From Acidobacteriota bacterium (GTDB lineage Bacteria > Acidobacteriota > HRBIN11): DNA of 21,753 nucleotides. The position numbers and the translations under genes were made by a program. A model generated the notes under the pieces. That model did no database searches. It worked only from the letters and a program-made list of their open reading frames with translations, and was not told the origin of the DNA. Each line of letters starts with the position of its first letter. Positions within the stretch are counted from its first letter, which is position 1. Where the stretch lies: assembly GCA_030550225.1 (NCBI GenBank), contig JAUQPV010000014.1:1-21753 (forward strand), read 5' to 3'. Below, one piece after another: positions 1 to 6,940 of the stretch.

Positions 1-22
1 GACACCATTCTCTCGGGCCGAA
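1..22. repeat. Fragment of a dispersed intergenic element
   Basis: These 22 bases match 5516-5537 at 20 of 22 positions. The second copy is the right flank of a complete palindromic element lying just before a gene. The window therefore appears to open on the tail of another copy located upstream of the first coding sequence. Only the tail is present, so the assignment rests on this one match. Confidence 0.5.
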
Positions 23-49
23 GGGCTATGCTATCCTACAGGTCAGGTC

Positions 50-1645
50 TTGAGAGCTCCGTTTCTCGACCCTGAGACGGTCTATGGTCTGATCTGGCAC
101 GTACAACGGTGGGGACGGCCCTACTTTACGGAACGCCAGCTCTGGCGCTCGATGGGGAGTCCGCCGCCAGAAGTCCGGGCCCGGGTCCGTCAGTGGCTCC
201 GGCTTCACCCTGCCTTTTTTCGGGACCGGCACGCCCGATTTTACCTCCGAGCCCGTGCGGTCCCCTGGGCCGGGTGTATTTGGACGGACGTATGGGACCG
301 GCCCTGGTTTGAGCCGGCGCCGGAGACGGGCCTTTCTTTCCGACTCCCCGTGATGGGCCGGCCCGGCCTCGGCTTACAGCCCTATGAGGCGTGGCGGGGT
401 CGTTTGCGACCTATCCCTCACCGGCGCCGATGGCAAAAGTTCATCCATGTGCGGGGGAACCCCTTAGTCTTCTGGCCGGAGGCATCGGATCCCGAGCGCT
501 CATGTCGGGGCGTCATCCCGGTCCGACCGTCGGGATCCCTTCTCTCAGAGCGGCCGCTTCACCGAGACGGCCTCTGGTCGGTCGCCTGTCGGGACTACGG
601 TCGGCATCCCTGGGCGGCCCGCATCGAGAGGGCGGCCGACGGCCTCTGGGTCGATTGGTACGTAGGCGACGGTCCCGTCGAGGGGCATCCCACGGCCGGA
701 GCCCCAGTGGGACCCTGGTCGGCCCTTTGCTTTCACTTCTTGGCCACGCCCCAGGGGACCCTTGAGCTGAAGGGCATCGAACGCTGTCGGGTTCAAGTCG
801 AACACTGGAGCGAACCGGCCGAGGCGATGGACCGACTCCGGGCGCTGGCCCCTACCCCCGGCCCGGCCCGCTTTTTCTATGCCCCGATGTATCCTGCCGT
901 CCCGTGCCATCTGTGGGTGCATCGGCATGCCGAATGGGGCCTGTGCCTGTACGACTGGTACGTCCAGATGGAGCGGGCCGTCGTGCGGGCTCTGTCCGAG
1001 CGGGGTGTCGCCCCCTTGGGCCGTACGGGGGAGGTCCCCATCGAGGGCGTCTGGTGGCTCCTGCTGTGGCTAACCCGGTATACGGGTCGGCTCAAGCTCC
1101 GCCGTCTCTGGATCGACCCGAACGAGTGGGACGCCTGGGCGGCCCAGCTACCGGATGAAGACCAGGTCCCCTTCCGACTCGCCCTGTGGACTCACGGAGT
1201 CCTCCATGTCCGTTGGCGAGCCTTACGGGACCCGTCGGACTGGGCACCCTTGCCGATTTGGCAGGCCGCTTCCAGCGTCGTCGAGGCCCTTTGGCAGGAC
1301 TGGCTGGCGGCCGTGTGGCACGACGGGCCGACCCCTTACCCGCCGGTGGGTCCTCAGGCCGACGTCTCAGCGGCGGTCTCCGCCCAACGGCTCTTCCTCT
1401 CGGTCGGCGATGCGGGAGGCGAGCCGTCGGAAGCCATCATCATGGCGGCGCTCCCCGAGGGCCTGGCCGTCCTCCTCGGGCCGGTGCTCCGGCGGGCCTG
1501 GGTCCCTGCCGGGGCCCTTCGGACCGCCGGTTACTTTTTCAAGGCGACCGCCTGGGAATGGCGCCGCCAGGACGGGCGGCAGGCCCTTCGGGTCGGAAGC
1601 CACCTGGCCGATTGGGTTATGACGGGTCGGCCGATGGTCTCGTAG
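50..1645 (+). CDS. Trp-rich protein of unknown function
   Basis: I do not recognise this 531-residue protein. The first start is a TTG at 50, but the frame stays open to base 2 with no stop, so the true start could lie outside the window. The first 70 residues (helices around a YFTERQLW stretch, then a basic segment) could be a winged-helix-like domain, which is a guess. The protein contains about 37 tryptophans (7 percent), spread along its whole length, plus many Arg and Pro. There is no signal peptide, convincing membrane span or catalytic motif. GC-rich third positions and its length support real coding. A GC-rich hairpin starts directly after the TAG stop. The shifted-frame overlapping ORFs look like shadows. 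Confidence 0.8.
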   Translation: MRAPFLDPETVYGLIWHVQRWGRPYFTERQLWRSMGSPPPEVRARVRQWLRLHPAFFRDRHARFYLRARAVPWAGCIWTDVWDRPWFEPAPETGLSFRLPVMGRPGLGLQPYEAWRGRLRPIPHRRRWQKFIHVRGNPLVFWPEASDPERSCRGVIPVRPSGSLLSERPLHRDGLWSVACRDYGRHPWAARIERAADGLWVDWYVGDGPVEGHPTAGAPVGPWSALCFHFLATPQGTLELKGIERCRVQVEHWSEPAEAMDRLRALAPTPGPARFFYAPMYPAVPCHLWVHRHAEWGLCLYDWYVQMERAVVRALSERGVAPLGRTGEVPIEGVWWLLLWLTRYTGRLKLRRLWIDPNEWDAWAAQLPDEDQVPFRLALWTHGVLHVRWRALRDPSDWAPLPIWQAASSVVEALWQDWLAAVWHDGPTPYPPVGPQADVSAAVSAQRLFLSVGDAGGEPSEAIIMAALPEGLAVLLGPVLRRAWVPAGALRTAGYFFKATAWEWRRQDGRQALRVGSHLADWVMTGRPMVS

Positions 1646-1667
1646 GGCCTGGGCGTCGTCCCAGGCC
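1646..1667. terminator. Hairpin directly after the first gene
   Basis: A perfect 8-bp stem, GGCCTGGG (1646-1653) with CCCAGGCC (1660-1667), has a 6-base loop and begins at the base after the stop codon. No T tract follows, so it may be a weak or Rho-assisted terminator, or an mRNA 3'-end stabiliser. Confidence 0.45.
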
Positions 1668-1787
1668 GACGGCACAGGACAGGGCTTGCATCCTATTATC
1701 ATAGCCGTTCGACCCGTGAGAATGGCGTCGGAACAACCTTTCCCATCGCCCGGGAAGCACGATGTTTCCGTAACCGGTCGCCCCTAC

Positions 1788-1943
1788 CGTGACGGCGTGA
1801 CGACGTGACGAGGCCGGTCCCGGGCCGTTCGCCTCGGAGACGGCTTCTTTCCAAACTCCGTCACGTCGTTACGACGTCACGATGCGTGAAAAACCGTCCT
1901 CCCCCGAAGGGTCAGAAAAGCCAAATCCATACGGGTTTCCACG
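1788..1943. repeat. Palindromic intergenic element, octamer arms (copy A)
   Basis: The 420-base gap 1646-2065 holds little else. The left arm 1788-1813 is tandem CGTGACGR octamers. The right arm 1856-1881 is its inverted repeat, pairing at 22 of 26 positions. Between them is an inner GCCGT/ACGGC hairpin (about 1824-1844). After the right arm comes GTGAAAAACCGT, which with ACGGGTTTCCACG near 1931-1943 forms a second inverted pair. The complement of 1872-1943 aligns with 8446-8515 at about 61 of 72 positions, so this is a second copy of the 8.5-kb element in opposite orientation. No coding potential is apparent. Confidence 0.75.
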
Positions 1944-2065
1944 AACCGAACGGCCCTGTTATGTGGCCGCCCCTCCATATGCCTTCCCGCAAACGCTGTA
2001 GCCCCGCTTTCCCTTCCGAATGGCCGCCCGGACGGGTGAAGTCCGACAAAAGCGAGGAGGCGATT

Positions 2066-2713
2066 ATGAGTCGATTCATCGAATCCCCTCGCATGGGAGT
2101 TCGCTCAGGGCCCGTCACCGGGCCCTCGGAGGTCTGGCCCTCGAGCCCCGACGCCCTTCGTTCGGCGTTCCTGCGAATCGGCACGGAGGCCTTCGGTGGT
2201 ATCCCCCACTTGGACGCGGCCGCCCTGGTCGAAAAGGCCCTCCGGTACGCAGACCGGCGATTCTTGGAGACCGGCCGCTCGACCGTGGGCGATCTCGTGG
2301 ACCGACTTGGGGTCACGGCGGAAGTCCTGGAGCGGCCGAGCGCCGGCGTCCTGCGTCTTCTGGGGCCCCTCAGCCGAAAGCTGGAAGGCATTCACCGGAA
2401 GGTGTGCGATTGGATCCACGACATCGCCGAGGCCGGCGTCGAAAAGTTCGGACATCTCCTGGAAGGTGTCCACCAGGCGATGAATGGCGCCCGGGACTTC
2501 CTGGCCTTCTTGGACCGACTCCTACCCGGCGACTGGTCCCGGCTGACGCAGGGACTCCAAAACATGACGAACGCCCTCGACCGGTGGGTCCGCGGCGTGA
2601 CGGACTTTCGTCAGCGTCTTCACCAGGTCCACACGATGATTTGCGAGCTTTTGGGGCTGGTCCAGCCATCGGTACCCCAGGACCCAACCCGGACGCAGGT
2701 CATCGTCCGGTAA
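2066..2713 (+). CDS. Helical protein of unknown function
   Basis: The 215-residue protein starts at ATG 2066, six bases after a GAGGAGG-type ribosome site. An in-frame extension back to 1805 would run through the palindromic element and lacks a ribosome site, so I reject it. The first 30 residues are Pro/Ser/Gly-rich and probably disordered. The rest is predicted mostly alpha-helical and amphipathic, with a run of helices around residues 60-195 (LLGPLSRKLEGIHRKV, FLAFLDRLL). There is no signal peptide, membrane span or recognised domain. A TPR chaperone-like gene follows about 260 bases downstream, past two tandem hairpins, so the two are probably separate transcription units. Partnership with that TPR protein is possible but only suggested by adjacency. 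Confidence 0.75.
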   Translation: MSRFIESPRMGVRSGPVTGPSEVWPSSPDALRSAFLRIGTEAFGGIPHLDAAALVEKALRYADRRFLETGRSTVGDLVDRLGVTAEVLERPSAGVLRLLGPLSRKLEGIHRKVCDWIHDIAEAGVEKFGHLLEGVHQAMNGARDFLAFLDRLLPGDWSRLTQGLQNMTNALDRWVRGVTDFRQRLHQVHTMICELLGLVQPSVPQDPTRTQVIVR

Positions 2714-2767
2714 ATGGGTCAATGGGCGAGTCGGCAGATAGGCCGGTAGGGGATCGACGATTCGGAA

Positions 2768-2821
2768 CGCCGCCAGTCATGGCGGCGTCATTTTGTCCTG
2801 GCGCCGCCGGTGACGGCGGCG
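2768..2821. terminator. Two tandem GC hairpins
   Basis: The first hairpin is CGCCGCCA (2768-2775), loop GTCA, TGGCGGCG (2780-2787), followed by TCATTTTGT, a convincing Rho-independent terminator for the upstream gene. The second, 14 bases on, is CGCCGCCG (2802-2809), loop GTGA, CGGCGGCG (2814-2821), with almost the same stem. The duplication suggests one hairpin was copied. From 2717 to 2755 there is also a run of degenerate 8-base words (such as GGGCGAGT) resembling a single arm of the intergenic elements. Confidence 0.65.
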
Positions 2822-2971
2822 TCCAGCCCATCCGAACACCGGCCGTCATGCCGGGCATCCAGGACCGACGGGACGGGGTCGTGGGACAAGTGGAATACGG
2901 CGGTTGACAGCCGGAACGGACGGCACGGCCCTCGTCACGCCATCACGCCGTTCCGCGGAAGGAGGTCGACG

Positions 2972-3436
2972 ATGCGACATCTGGGCTGTCTGAAAGCCAT
3001 CGCCCATGGCGTTCCCTTCGCCCAGGCTTTGGGCTTCTCGGAGGCGGACGTCCAGAAGATTGCCGGTCTGGCGGCCGGTCTCTGTCAGGCGGGTCGTTGG
3101 GAATCGGCCCTGAAGCTGTGGGCCGGCCTGGTGAGCCTCCAGCCAGAACGGGCCGAGTTCTGGTCCGCCCTGGGGTCGACCCTCACGCGCATGGGTCGGC
3201 ATGAGGAGGCTATCCCAGTCCTCACGTTCGCCCTCCGGATGGACCCGACGGACACGGCGGCCCTCGTGAATCGGGCCGAATGTTACATCGCCACGGCGCA
3301 GGTCGAGGCGGCCGTCGCCGACCTGGAACAGGTCATCCGGCAGGACATGACCGAGACAGACCCAGTCGCCGACCGGGCCCGTCAGCTGGTGTACGCCCTC
3401 TATGAGTTCTTCCGGCGGGTTCATCCGAGCGGATAG
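2972..3436 (+). CDS. TPR protein resembling SycD/LcrH chaperones
   Basis: The 154-residue protein starts at ATG 2972 behind AAGGAGG (spacing about 6). It has about three tetratricopeptide repeats spanning residues 24-125, with typical TPR positions in GRWESALKLWAGLVSLQP, GRHEEAIPVLTFALRMDP and AQVEAAVADLEQVI. A small N-terminal helical region precedes the repeats, and the protein is cytoplasmic with no leader. Size and layout resemble SycD/LcrH/IpgC class II chaperones of type III secretion, which hold translocator proteins before export, and short TPR scaffold proteins generally. No other secretion genes are visible, so the chaperone role is only an analogy. TPR fold: high confidence. Specific function: unknown. 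Confidence 0.8.
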   Translation: MRHLGCLKAIAHGVPFAQALGFSEADVQKIAGLAAGLCQAGRWESALKLWAGLVSLQPERAEFWSALGSTLTRMGRHEEAIPVLTFALRMDPTDTAALVNRAECYIATAQVEAAVADLEQVIRQDMTETDPVADRARQLVYALYEFFRRVHPSG

Positions 3437-3527
3437 GGTCTCGGGTCCCAGGTCTAAAAGAGACCACGGACTCCAGACCCTCGATCCCAGACCTATCTTG
3501 CATTTCGCATCCCGCATCTTGCATCCT
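3437..3527. repeat. Palindromic intergenic element, heptamer arms
   Basis: The element begins right after the TAG stop of the TPR gene. Left arm 3437-3455 (GGTCTCG-type heptamers) and right arm 3475-3493 are inverted, pairing at about 14 of 19 positions. The interior AGGTCTAAAAGAGACC is itself a small hairpin. Four tandem heptamers of form TNYYGCA follow at 3496-3523. It is noncoding. Confidence 0.65.
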
Positions 3528-3593
3528 AACGATAAAAACAGATGGTCTCGGTCTGGGAGGTCCGGATCGGCCTTGGCCCTGGGGCGTCTTCGG

Positions 3594-3998
3594 ATGTCGC
3601 GTTCCCAGTTTGAACGCTTGGTGCAGGAAGCTTTGGACGGACTACCCGGGGAGATCCGTCTGCACTTGGCAGACGTAGCCGTCGTCGTCAAAGCTCGGCC
3701 GGGTCAGGAGGTCCGGGGGGTCCCAGGCGGGCGGACCTTGCTCGGTCTTTACGTCGGTACGCCCCGGACCGAGCGATCGGTCTTCCATGCCTGGTCTTAC
3801 CCCGACACGATCTACATTTATCAGCGCAATATCGAGGCCATCTGTCAGACCCCCGATGAGGTCCGGCACCAAGTTCGTATCACGGTCCTCCACGAGGTCG
3901 GCCACTACCTGGGTCTTTCCGAGGACCAACTCCAGGCGCTTGAGGAAGCATTAGAGGCCGTCCGAGACGAGGAGGCACCTGAGTCGCCTGGGGAATAG
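3594..3998 (+). CDS. Minimal zincin-family metallopeptidase-like protein
   Basis: The 134-residue protein has VLHEVGHYLGL at residues 98-108. The HExxH motif (100-104) supplies two zinc-ligand histidines and the catalytic glutamate, and the third ligand may be the acidic pair E110/D111. This pattern and the N-terminal FERLVQEALDGLP match the small single-domain zincin family PF06262 (formerly DUF1025), common in bacteria and without a well-defined substrate. It is cytoplasmic, with no signal peptide. I chose ATG 3594 because family members begin at this helix. An in-frame TTG at 3573 is an alternative, with GGGAGG at 3555-3560. The gene lies between two palindromic elements and is probably transcribed alone or with its neighbours. 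Confidence 0.85.
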   Translation: MSRSQFERLVQEALDGLPGEIRLHLADVAVVVKARPGQEVRGVPGGRTLLGLYVGTPRTERSVFHAWSYPDTIYIYQRNIEAICQTPDEVRHQVRITVLHEVGHYLGLSEDQLQALEEALEAVRDEEAPESPGE

Positions 3999-4043
3999 GG
4001 TCCAGGGATAGGGAAAAAGCCTGATCCCTGATCCCCACTACCC
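3998..4043. repeat. Palindromic intergenic element, heptamer words
   Basis: GGGTCCA and GGGATAG heptamers start at the last base of the zincin stop codon. After GGAAAAAGCC come two identical CCTGATC heptamers (4021-4034) and then CCCACTA. The two sides are imperfectly inverted. The remaining gap to 4145 holds a CCCGGCCGGG palindrome (about 4056-4065) and a GCCCATCTGCCC stretch like the 5.4-kb element. I see no promoter there. Confidence 0.55.
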
Positions 4044-4145
4044 GGCGGATAGACACCCGGCCGGGAGGGATGTAACCTTTAGGTCAGACCGTCCTGCCCA
4101 TCTGCCCAAGATGATAGCTTGTCACGAAATCGGAGTCGGCCTCGG

Positions 4146-5387
4146 ATGGAATCGGGTCCCGTCATCCGGAAGGGCTTCCAGTTGAAGAAGCAGGTCTTGC
4201 CGGTTCTTCAGCAGGACTATGCGAGTGCCCTGATTGACTGGTTTCGGGCTCATGACTTCGAGGCCCGGGTCGGGCAGACCCGTATCGTGCTGGCCCGGGA
4301 GTTCGGTTTTTGCTATGGCGTCGACCGGGCGATTCAATACGCCTACGAGACACGGGCCCGATTTCCGGACCGCCGGGTCTTCCTGACGGGGGAGATCATC
4401 CACAATCCCTTCGTGAACCGACGACTTCAGGAGAGCGGTATCGAGTTCCTGCCCCGTACGCCGGACGGCCGGAAGGACTACTCTGTCGTCCAGCCGGGGG
4501 ACGTCGTGATCCTACCGGCTTTTGGGGTCCCCGTCGAGGAGATGGAGGCCCTGCAGACCCGGGGTTGCATCGTCGTCGACACGACCTGCGGGTCGGTCAT
4601 GAACGTGTGGAAGAGCGTCCGCCAGTACGCCCGGGACGGTTTTACGTCCGTCATCCACGGGAAGTACTGGCACGAAGAGACCCGAGCGACGGCGTCCCAG
4701 GCGCTGGCCGCCGGCGGGGCTTACCTGATCGTCCTGAACCGTCCGGAGGCCCTGCAGGTAGCCGATTTTATCCGCCACGGGGGCGACCCGGCGGCGTTTC
4801 TGCGGGTCTTCGCCCAGGCCGTCTCGCCGGGCTTCGACCCGACGGTCCACCTGACCCGCATCGGGCTGGCGAATCAGACGACGATGCTGATGAACGAATC
4901 CCTGGAGATCCAGGAGATCCTTCGGCAGGCGATGATCGACCGGTACGGGGCCGACCGCCTGGCGGAGCACTTCCGGGCCTTTGACACCATTTGTTCGGCG
5001 ACCCAGGACCGCCAGGATGCTGTCCTGGCGCTCTTACAAAGGGACGATATCGACCTGATGATCGTCATCGGGGGCTTCAACAGTAGCAACACGGGAAGCC
5101 TCCTCCACCTGTGTCAGCAGAAGGTCCCGAGCTTTCACATCGAGGGGGTCCAGGACCTTATCTCGGCAGACCGAATTCGCCATAAACCATACATGCGGGC
5201 ACCCGTTTATACGGACGGCTGGCTCCCGTCAGGTCCCCTGACCATCGGTCTCACAGCCGGGGCCTCGACGCCGAACAGTGTCGTCGCCGAGGTCGTCCTA
5301 CGTCTCCTGGAGCTTCGGGGCGAGCCCTGGCAGGACGCACCCTGGACCGAGGACCTGCGGACGATTTTTCAAGCTTCGGCAAGATAG
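4146..5387 (+). CDS. ispH: 4-hydroxy-3-methylbut-2-enyl diphosphate reductase, long type
   Basis: IspH (LytB) reduces HMBPP to IPP and DMAPP, the last step of the MEP isoprenoid pathway, using a [4Fe-4S] cluster. The 413-residue protein shows all three cluster cysteines: C56 in FGFCYGVDRA, C148 in DTTCGSVMNVW and C283 in TICSATQDRQ. It also has the substrate-site histidines (H86 in IIHNPFVN, H176 in KYWHEE), catalytic E178 and the NSSN motif at 312-315. Its length and the CGSVMNVW/GKYWHEE signatures are those of the plant/cyanobacterial type, not the roughly 310-residue E. coli type. I chose ATG 4146 with a GGAG upstream; a TTG at 4119 is also in frame. The last codons and stop (FQASAR) lie in the left flank of a palindromic element. 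Confidence 0.95.
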   Translation: MESGPVIRKGFQLKKQVLPVLQQDYASALIDWFRAHDFEARVGQTRIVLAREFGFCYGVDRAIQYAYETRARFPDRRVFLTGEIIHNPFVNRRLQESGIEFLPRTPDGRKDYSVVQPGDVVILPAFGVPVEEMEALQTRGCIVVDTTCGSVMNVWKSVRQYARDGFTSVIHGKYWHEETRATASQALAAGGAYLIVLNRPEALQVADFIRHGGDPAAFLRVFAQAVSPGFDPTVHLTRIGLANQTTMLMNESLEIQEILRQAMIDRYGADRLAEHFRAFDTICSATQDRQDAVLALLQRDDIDLMIVIGGFNSSNTGSLLHLCQQKVPSFHIEGVQDLISADRIRHKPYMRAPVYTDGWLPSGPLTIGLTAGASTPNSVVAEVVLRLLELRGEPWQDAPWTEDLRTIFQASAR

Positions 5388-5540
5388 GCTGTCGGGCAGA
5401 TAGGCAGAGGGTTGAAAAAGCCCTGGGGCCGCCCCTTGTCCACGCAGGGCTCTATCTGCCCATCTGCCAGATGTTTGAAAAATCGTGCTTCCCGAGCGCC
5501 GGAAAAGGCCGTTCCGACACCATTCTCCCGAGCCGAACAG
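5361..5540. repeat. Nested palindromic intergenic element (copy E)
   Basis: The outer inverted repeat is perfect: ACGATTTTTCAA (5361-5372) with TTGAAAAATCGT (5475-5486). Inside are octamer arms, GGCAGATA-type at 5394-5409 and TATCTGCC-type at 5450-5468. Innermost is a hairpin AGCCCTG (5419-5425) with CAGGGCT (5445-5451). The 58-base core 5403-5460 matches the complement of 19375-19432 at 48 of 58 positions. The right flank 5476-5502 resembles 8563-8589 (21 of 27), and 5516-5537 matches window bases 1-22. The element overlaps the ispH 3' end and reaches the ribosome site of the next gene. Confidence 0.8.
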
Positions 5541-5550
5541 TTCTGTTCGG
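5533..5550. promoter_or_regulatory. Perfect palindrome overlapping a ribosome site
   Basis: CCGAACAG-TT-CTGTTCGG is an 8-bp perfect inverted repeat with a 2-base spacer, touching the GGAGGAG ribosome site (5549-5554) of the cyclic-nucleotide-binding gene. It could be an operator for a dimeric regulator, or simply part of the repeat element ending here. Confidence 0.4.
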
Positions 5551-5563
5551 AGGAGATCGCCCG

Positions 5564-6358
5564 ATGTCGTCGCATCCGACGCCGGAAGACGGCGGAGCCG
5601 AGGCGTATCAGCAGAAGATGAACGAGGGGGCTTACGCCGAGGCCCGGACGCTCATCGAGCGGCAAATCGCTGGAGGCCCCGTCCATGAAGGCCTGCGAGA
5701 CGCTTACGCCGAGGTCCTATGGCGTACAGGTGAGCCGGAACGGGCCGTCCAGATGTATTTAGAGATGGCCCGGGAGGCGGTCCAGCAGGGAGCTTACACC
5801 CGGGCCATCGGGTTCCTGAAGAAAGCCCATGCCATCGACCCGACGAATGCGGCCGTCCCGGCCTTGCTGACGGAGCTTTCCAAGCAGGCCCTGGGCGTCG
5901 CCCTCACGCCCGAGGCCCTGAGCCGATGTAGCCTGTTTGAATTGCTGGATGAGCATGCCTTCCGCATCCTGAGCCAGGCGGCCGTCTGGCGTCTCTACAT
6001 GCCGGGCCAGGTCATCTTAAAGGCGGGGGCCCCGTCGGACCAACGGCTGTTCGTCCTGCTTCGAGGGGAGGCCGAGGTCCTCTATGAGGGTGAGACTGAG
6101 CCCATCCCTGTCGGCCATCTTCAGGCCGGGGACATCTTTGGAGAGGTCGGCCTTCTGACCTTACGGCCCCGGAGTGCCACGGTCGTCGCCCGCAGTCGGA
6201 CCGACGTCTTGGAGATCCCGGCCGGGGCGATGAGCCACATCCTGACCCAATACCCGGAAGTCCAGCACATGCTGATGCAGTTATACCAGGTCCGGCTGGA
6301 AAAGACGCTCAAGGCCGTAAAGGCGGCCGCCCGGGGTCAGCGGCGGAAGGGAGCGTAG
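5564..6358 (+). CDS. TPR plus cyclic-nucleotide-binding domain protein
   Basis: The 264-residue cytoplasmic protein has two parts. Residues 13-110 form TPR-like helical repeats (EGAYAEARTLIERQI, GEPERAVQMYLEMA, GAYTRAIGFLKKAHAIDP). Residues 122-240 form a cyclic-nucleotide-binding beta-roll: YMPGQVILKAGAPSD, LFVLLRGEAEV, then a phosphate-binding cassette, GDIFGEVGLLTLRPRSATV. The cassette glutamate (E194) and arginine (R203) that contact the cyclic nucleotide are retained, so ligand binding is plausible. No DNA-binding helix-turn-helix follows, and the C-terminus is short and basic. It is more likely a cAMP/cGMP-responsive adaptor than a CRP-type regulator. Start ATG 5564 follows GGAGGAG. Target unknown. 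Confidence 0.85.
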   Translation: MSSHPTPEDGGAEAYQQKMNEGAYAEARTLIERQIAGGPVHEGLRDAYAEVLWRTGEPERAVQMYLEMAREAVQQGAYTRAIGFLKKAHAIDPTNAAVPALLTELSKQALGVALTPEALSRCSLFELLDEHAFRILSQAAVWRLYMPGQVILKAGAPSDQRLFVLLRGEAEVLYEGETEPIPVGHLQAGDIFGEVGLLTLRPRSATVVARSRTDVLEIPAGAMSHILTQYPEVQHMLMQLYQVRLEKTLKAVKAAARGQRRKGA

Positions 6359-6415
6359 GCGTCCCGCCTGCGGGCCGCTGGCCTGCGGACCCTGGGAATG
6401 AGGAGGGGAATTTCA

Positions 6416-6940
6416 ATGGCCATCCTAAAGATCCTGAAATACGGGGACCCACGTTTACAACAGCCGGCCGAGCCAGTCACCGAGATCACCGACGAGATTC
6501 ACCGGATCGTGCAAGACATGCTGGAGACGATGTACTATGCCAACGGCATCGGCTTGGCCGCCAATCAAGTGGGAATCCTGAAGCGGATCTGTGTCATCGA
6601 CCTGCACCACGGACAGAAGCCCGATGAGGTCCTCGTGATCCTGAACCCGACGGTTATCGAGGAAGAAGGCGAGGTCCGAGAGGAGGAAGGCTGTCTCAGC
6701 TTTCCGGGTCTGTACGCACCCGTGTACCGTCCCCGGCGAGTCCGCCTACGGGGACAGACCCTGACGGGGGAGTGGCGGGAATGGGAAGGAGAGGGCCTGC
6801 TGGCCCGGGCTTTCTCTCATGAGACCGACCACCTGAACGGGAAGCTGATCATCGATCGGATGTCCCCCTTCACGCGAGCGTCGTTTCTCCGGCGGGTCGC
6901 CAAGCGCCAGCGGCACGGGGAGTGGGAGGCGTCGTCGTGA
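6416..6940 (+). CDS. def: Peptide deformylase
   Basis: Removes the formyl group from the N-terminal methionine of nascent proteins. The 174-residue protein carries all three signature motifs: GIGLAANQ (44-51), EGCLS with metal ligand C93, and HETDH (135-139) with ligands H135 and H139 and catalytic E136. I chose ATG 6416 because GAGGAGGGG lies directly upstream; the ATG at 6398 sits within the ribosome site region and would add only six residues. The C-terminus is short and basic. The stop overlaps the next gene's GTG start (GTGA at 6937-6940), implying translational coupling. The gap before it (6359-6415) holds a small CCCGC/GCGGG hairpin and direct CCTGCGG repeats. Confidence 0.95.
   Translation: MAILKILKYGDPRLQQPAEPVTEITDEIHRIVQDMLETMYYANGIGLAANQVGILKRICVIDLHHGQKPDEVLVILNPTVIEEEGEVREEEGCLSFPGLYAPVYRPRRVRLRGQTLTGEWREWEGEGLLARAFSHETDHLNGKLIIDRMSPFTRASFLRRVAKRQRHGEWEASS

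Noticed and set aside
1805..2065. Upstream extension of the 2066 gene giving a 302-residue protein
   Set aside because: It translates the palindromic element, has no ribosome site at 1805, and ATG 2066 has an excellent one.
2904..2909. TTGACA as a promoter for the TPR gene
   Set aside because: No -10-like hexamer lies 16-18 bases downstream (GGCCCT is found there).
3496..3523. Possible CRISPR-like array of short repeats
   Set aside because: Units are 7 bases with no spacers; this is a tandem heptamer run within a palindromic element.
4983..4988. TTGACA followed by CCATTTGTTCGG resembling the window-start repeat
   Set aside because: It lies within the conserved IspH coding sequence (FDTIC) and the match is short.
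5471..5563. N-terminal extension of the cyclic-nucleotide-binding protein
   Set aside because: It would translate the repeat flank and palindrome; ATG 5564 has its own GGAGGAG.
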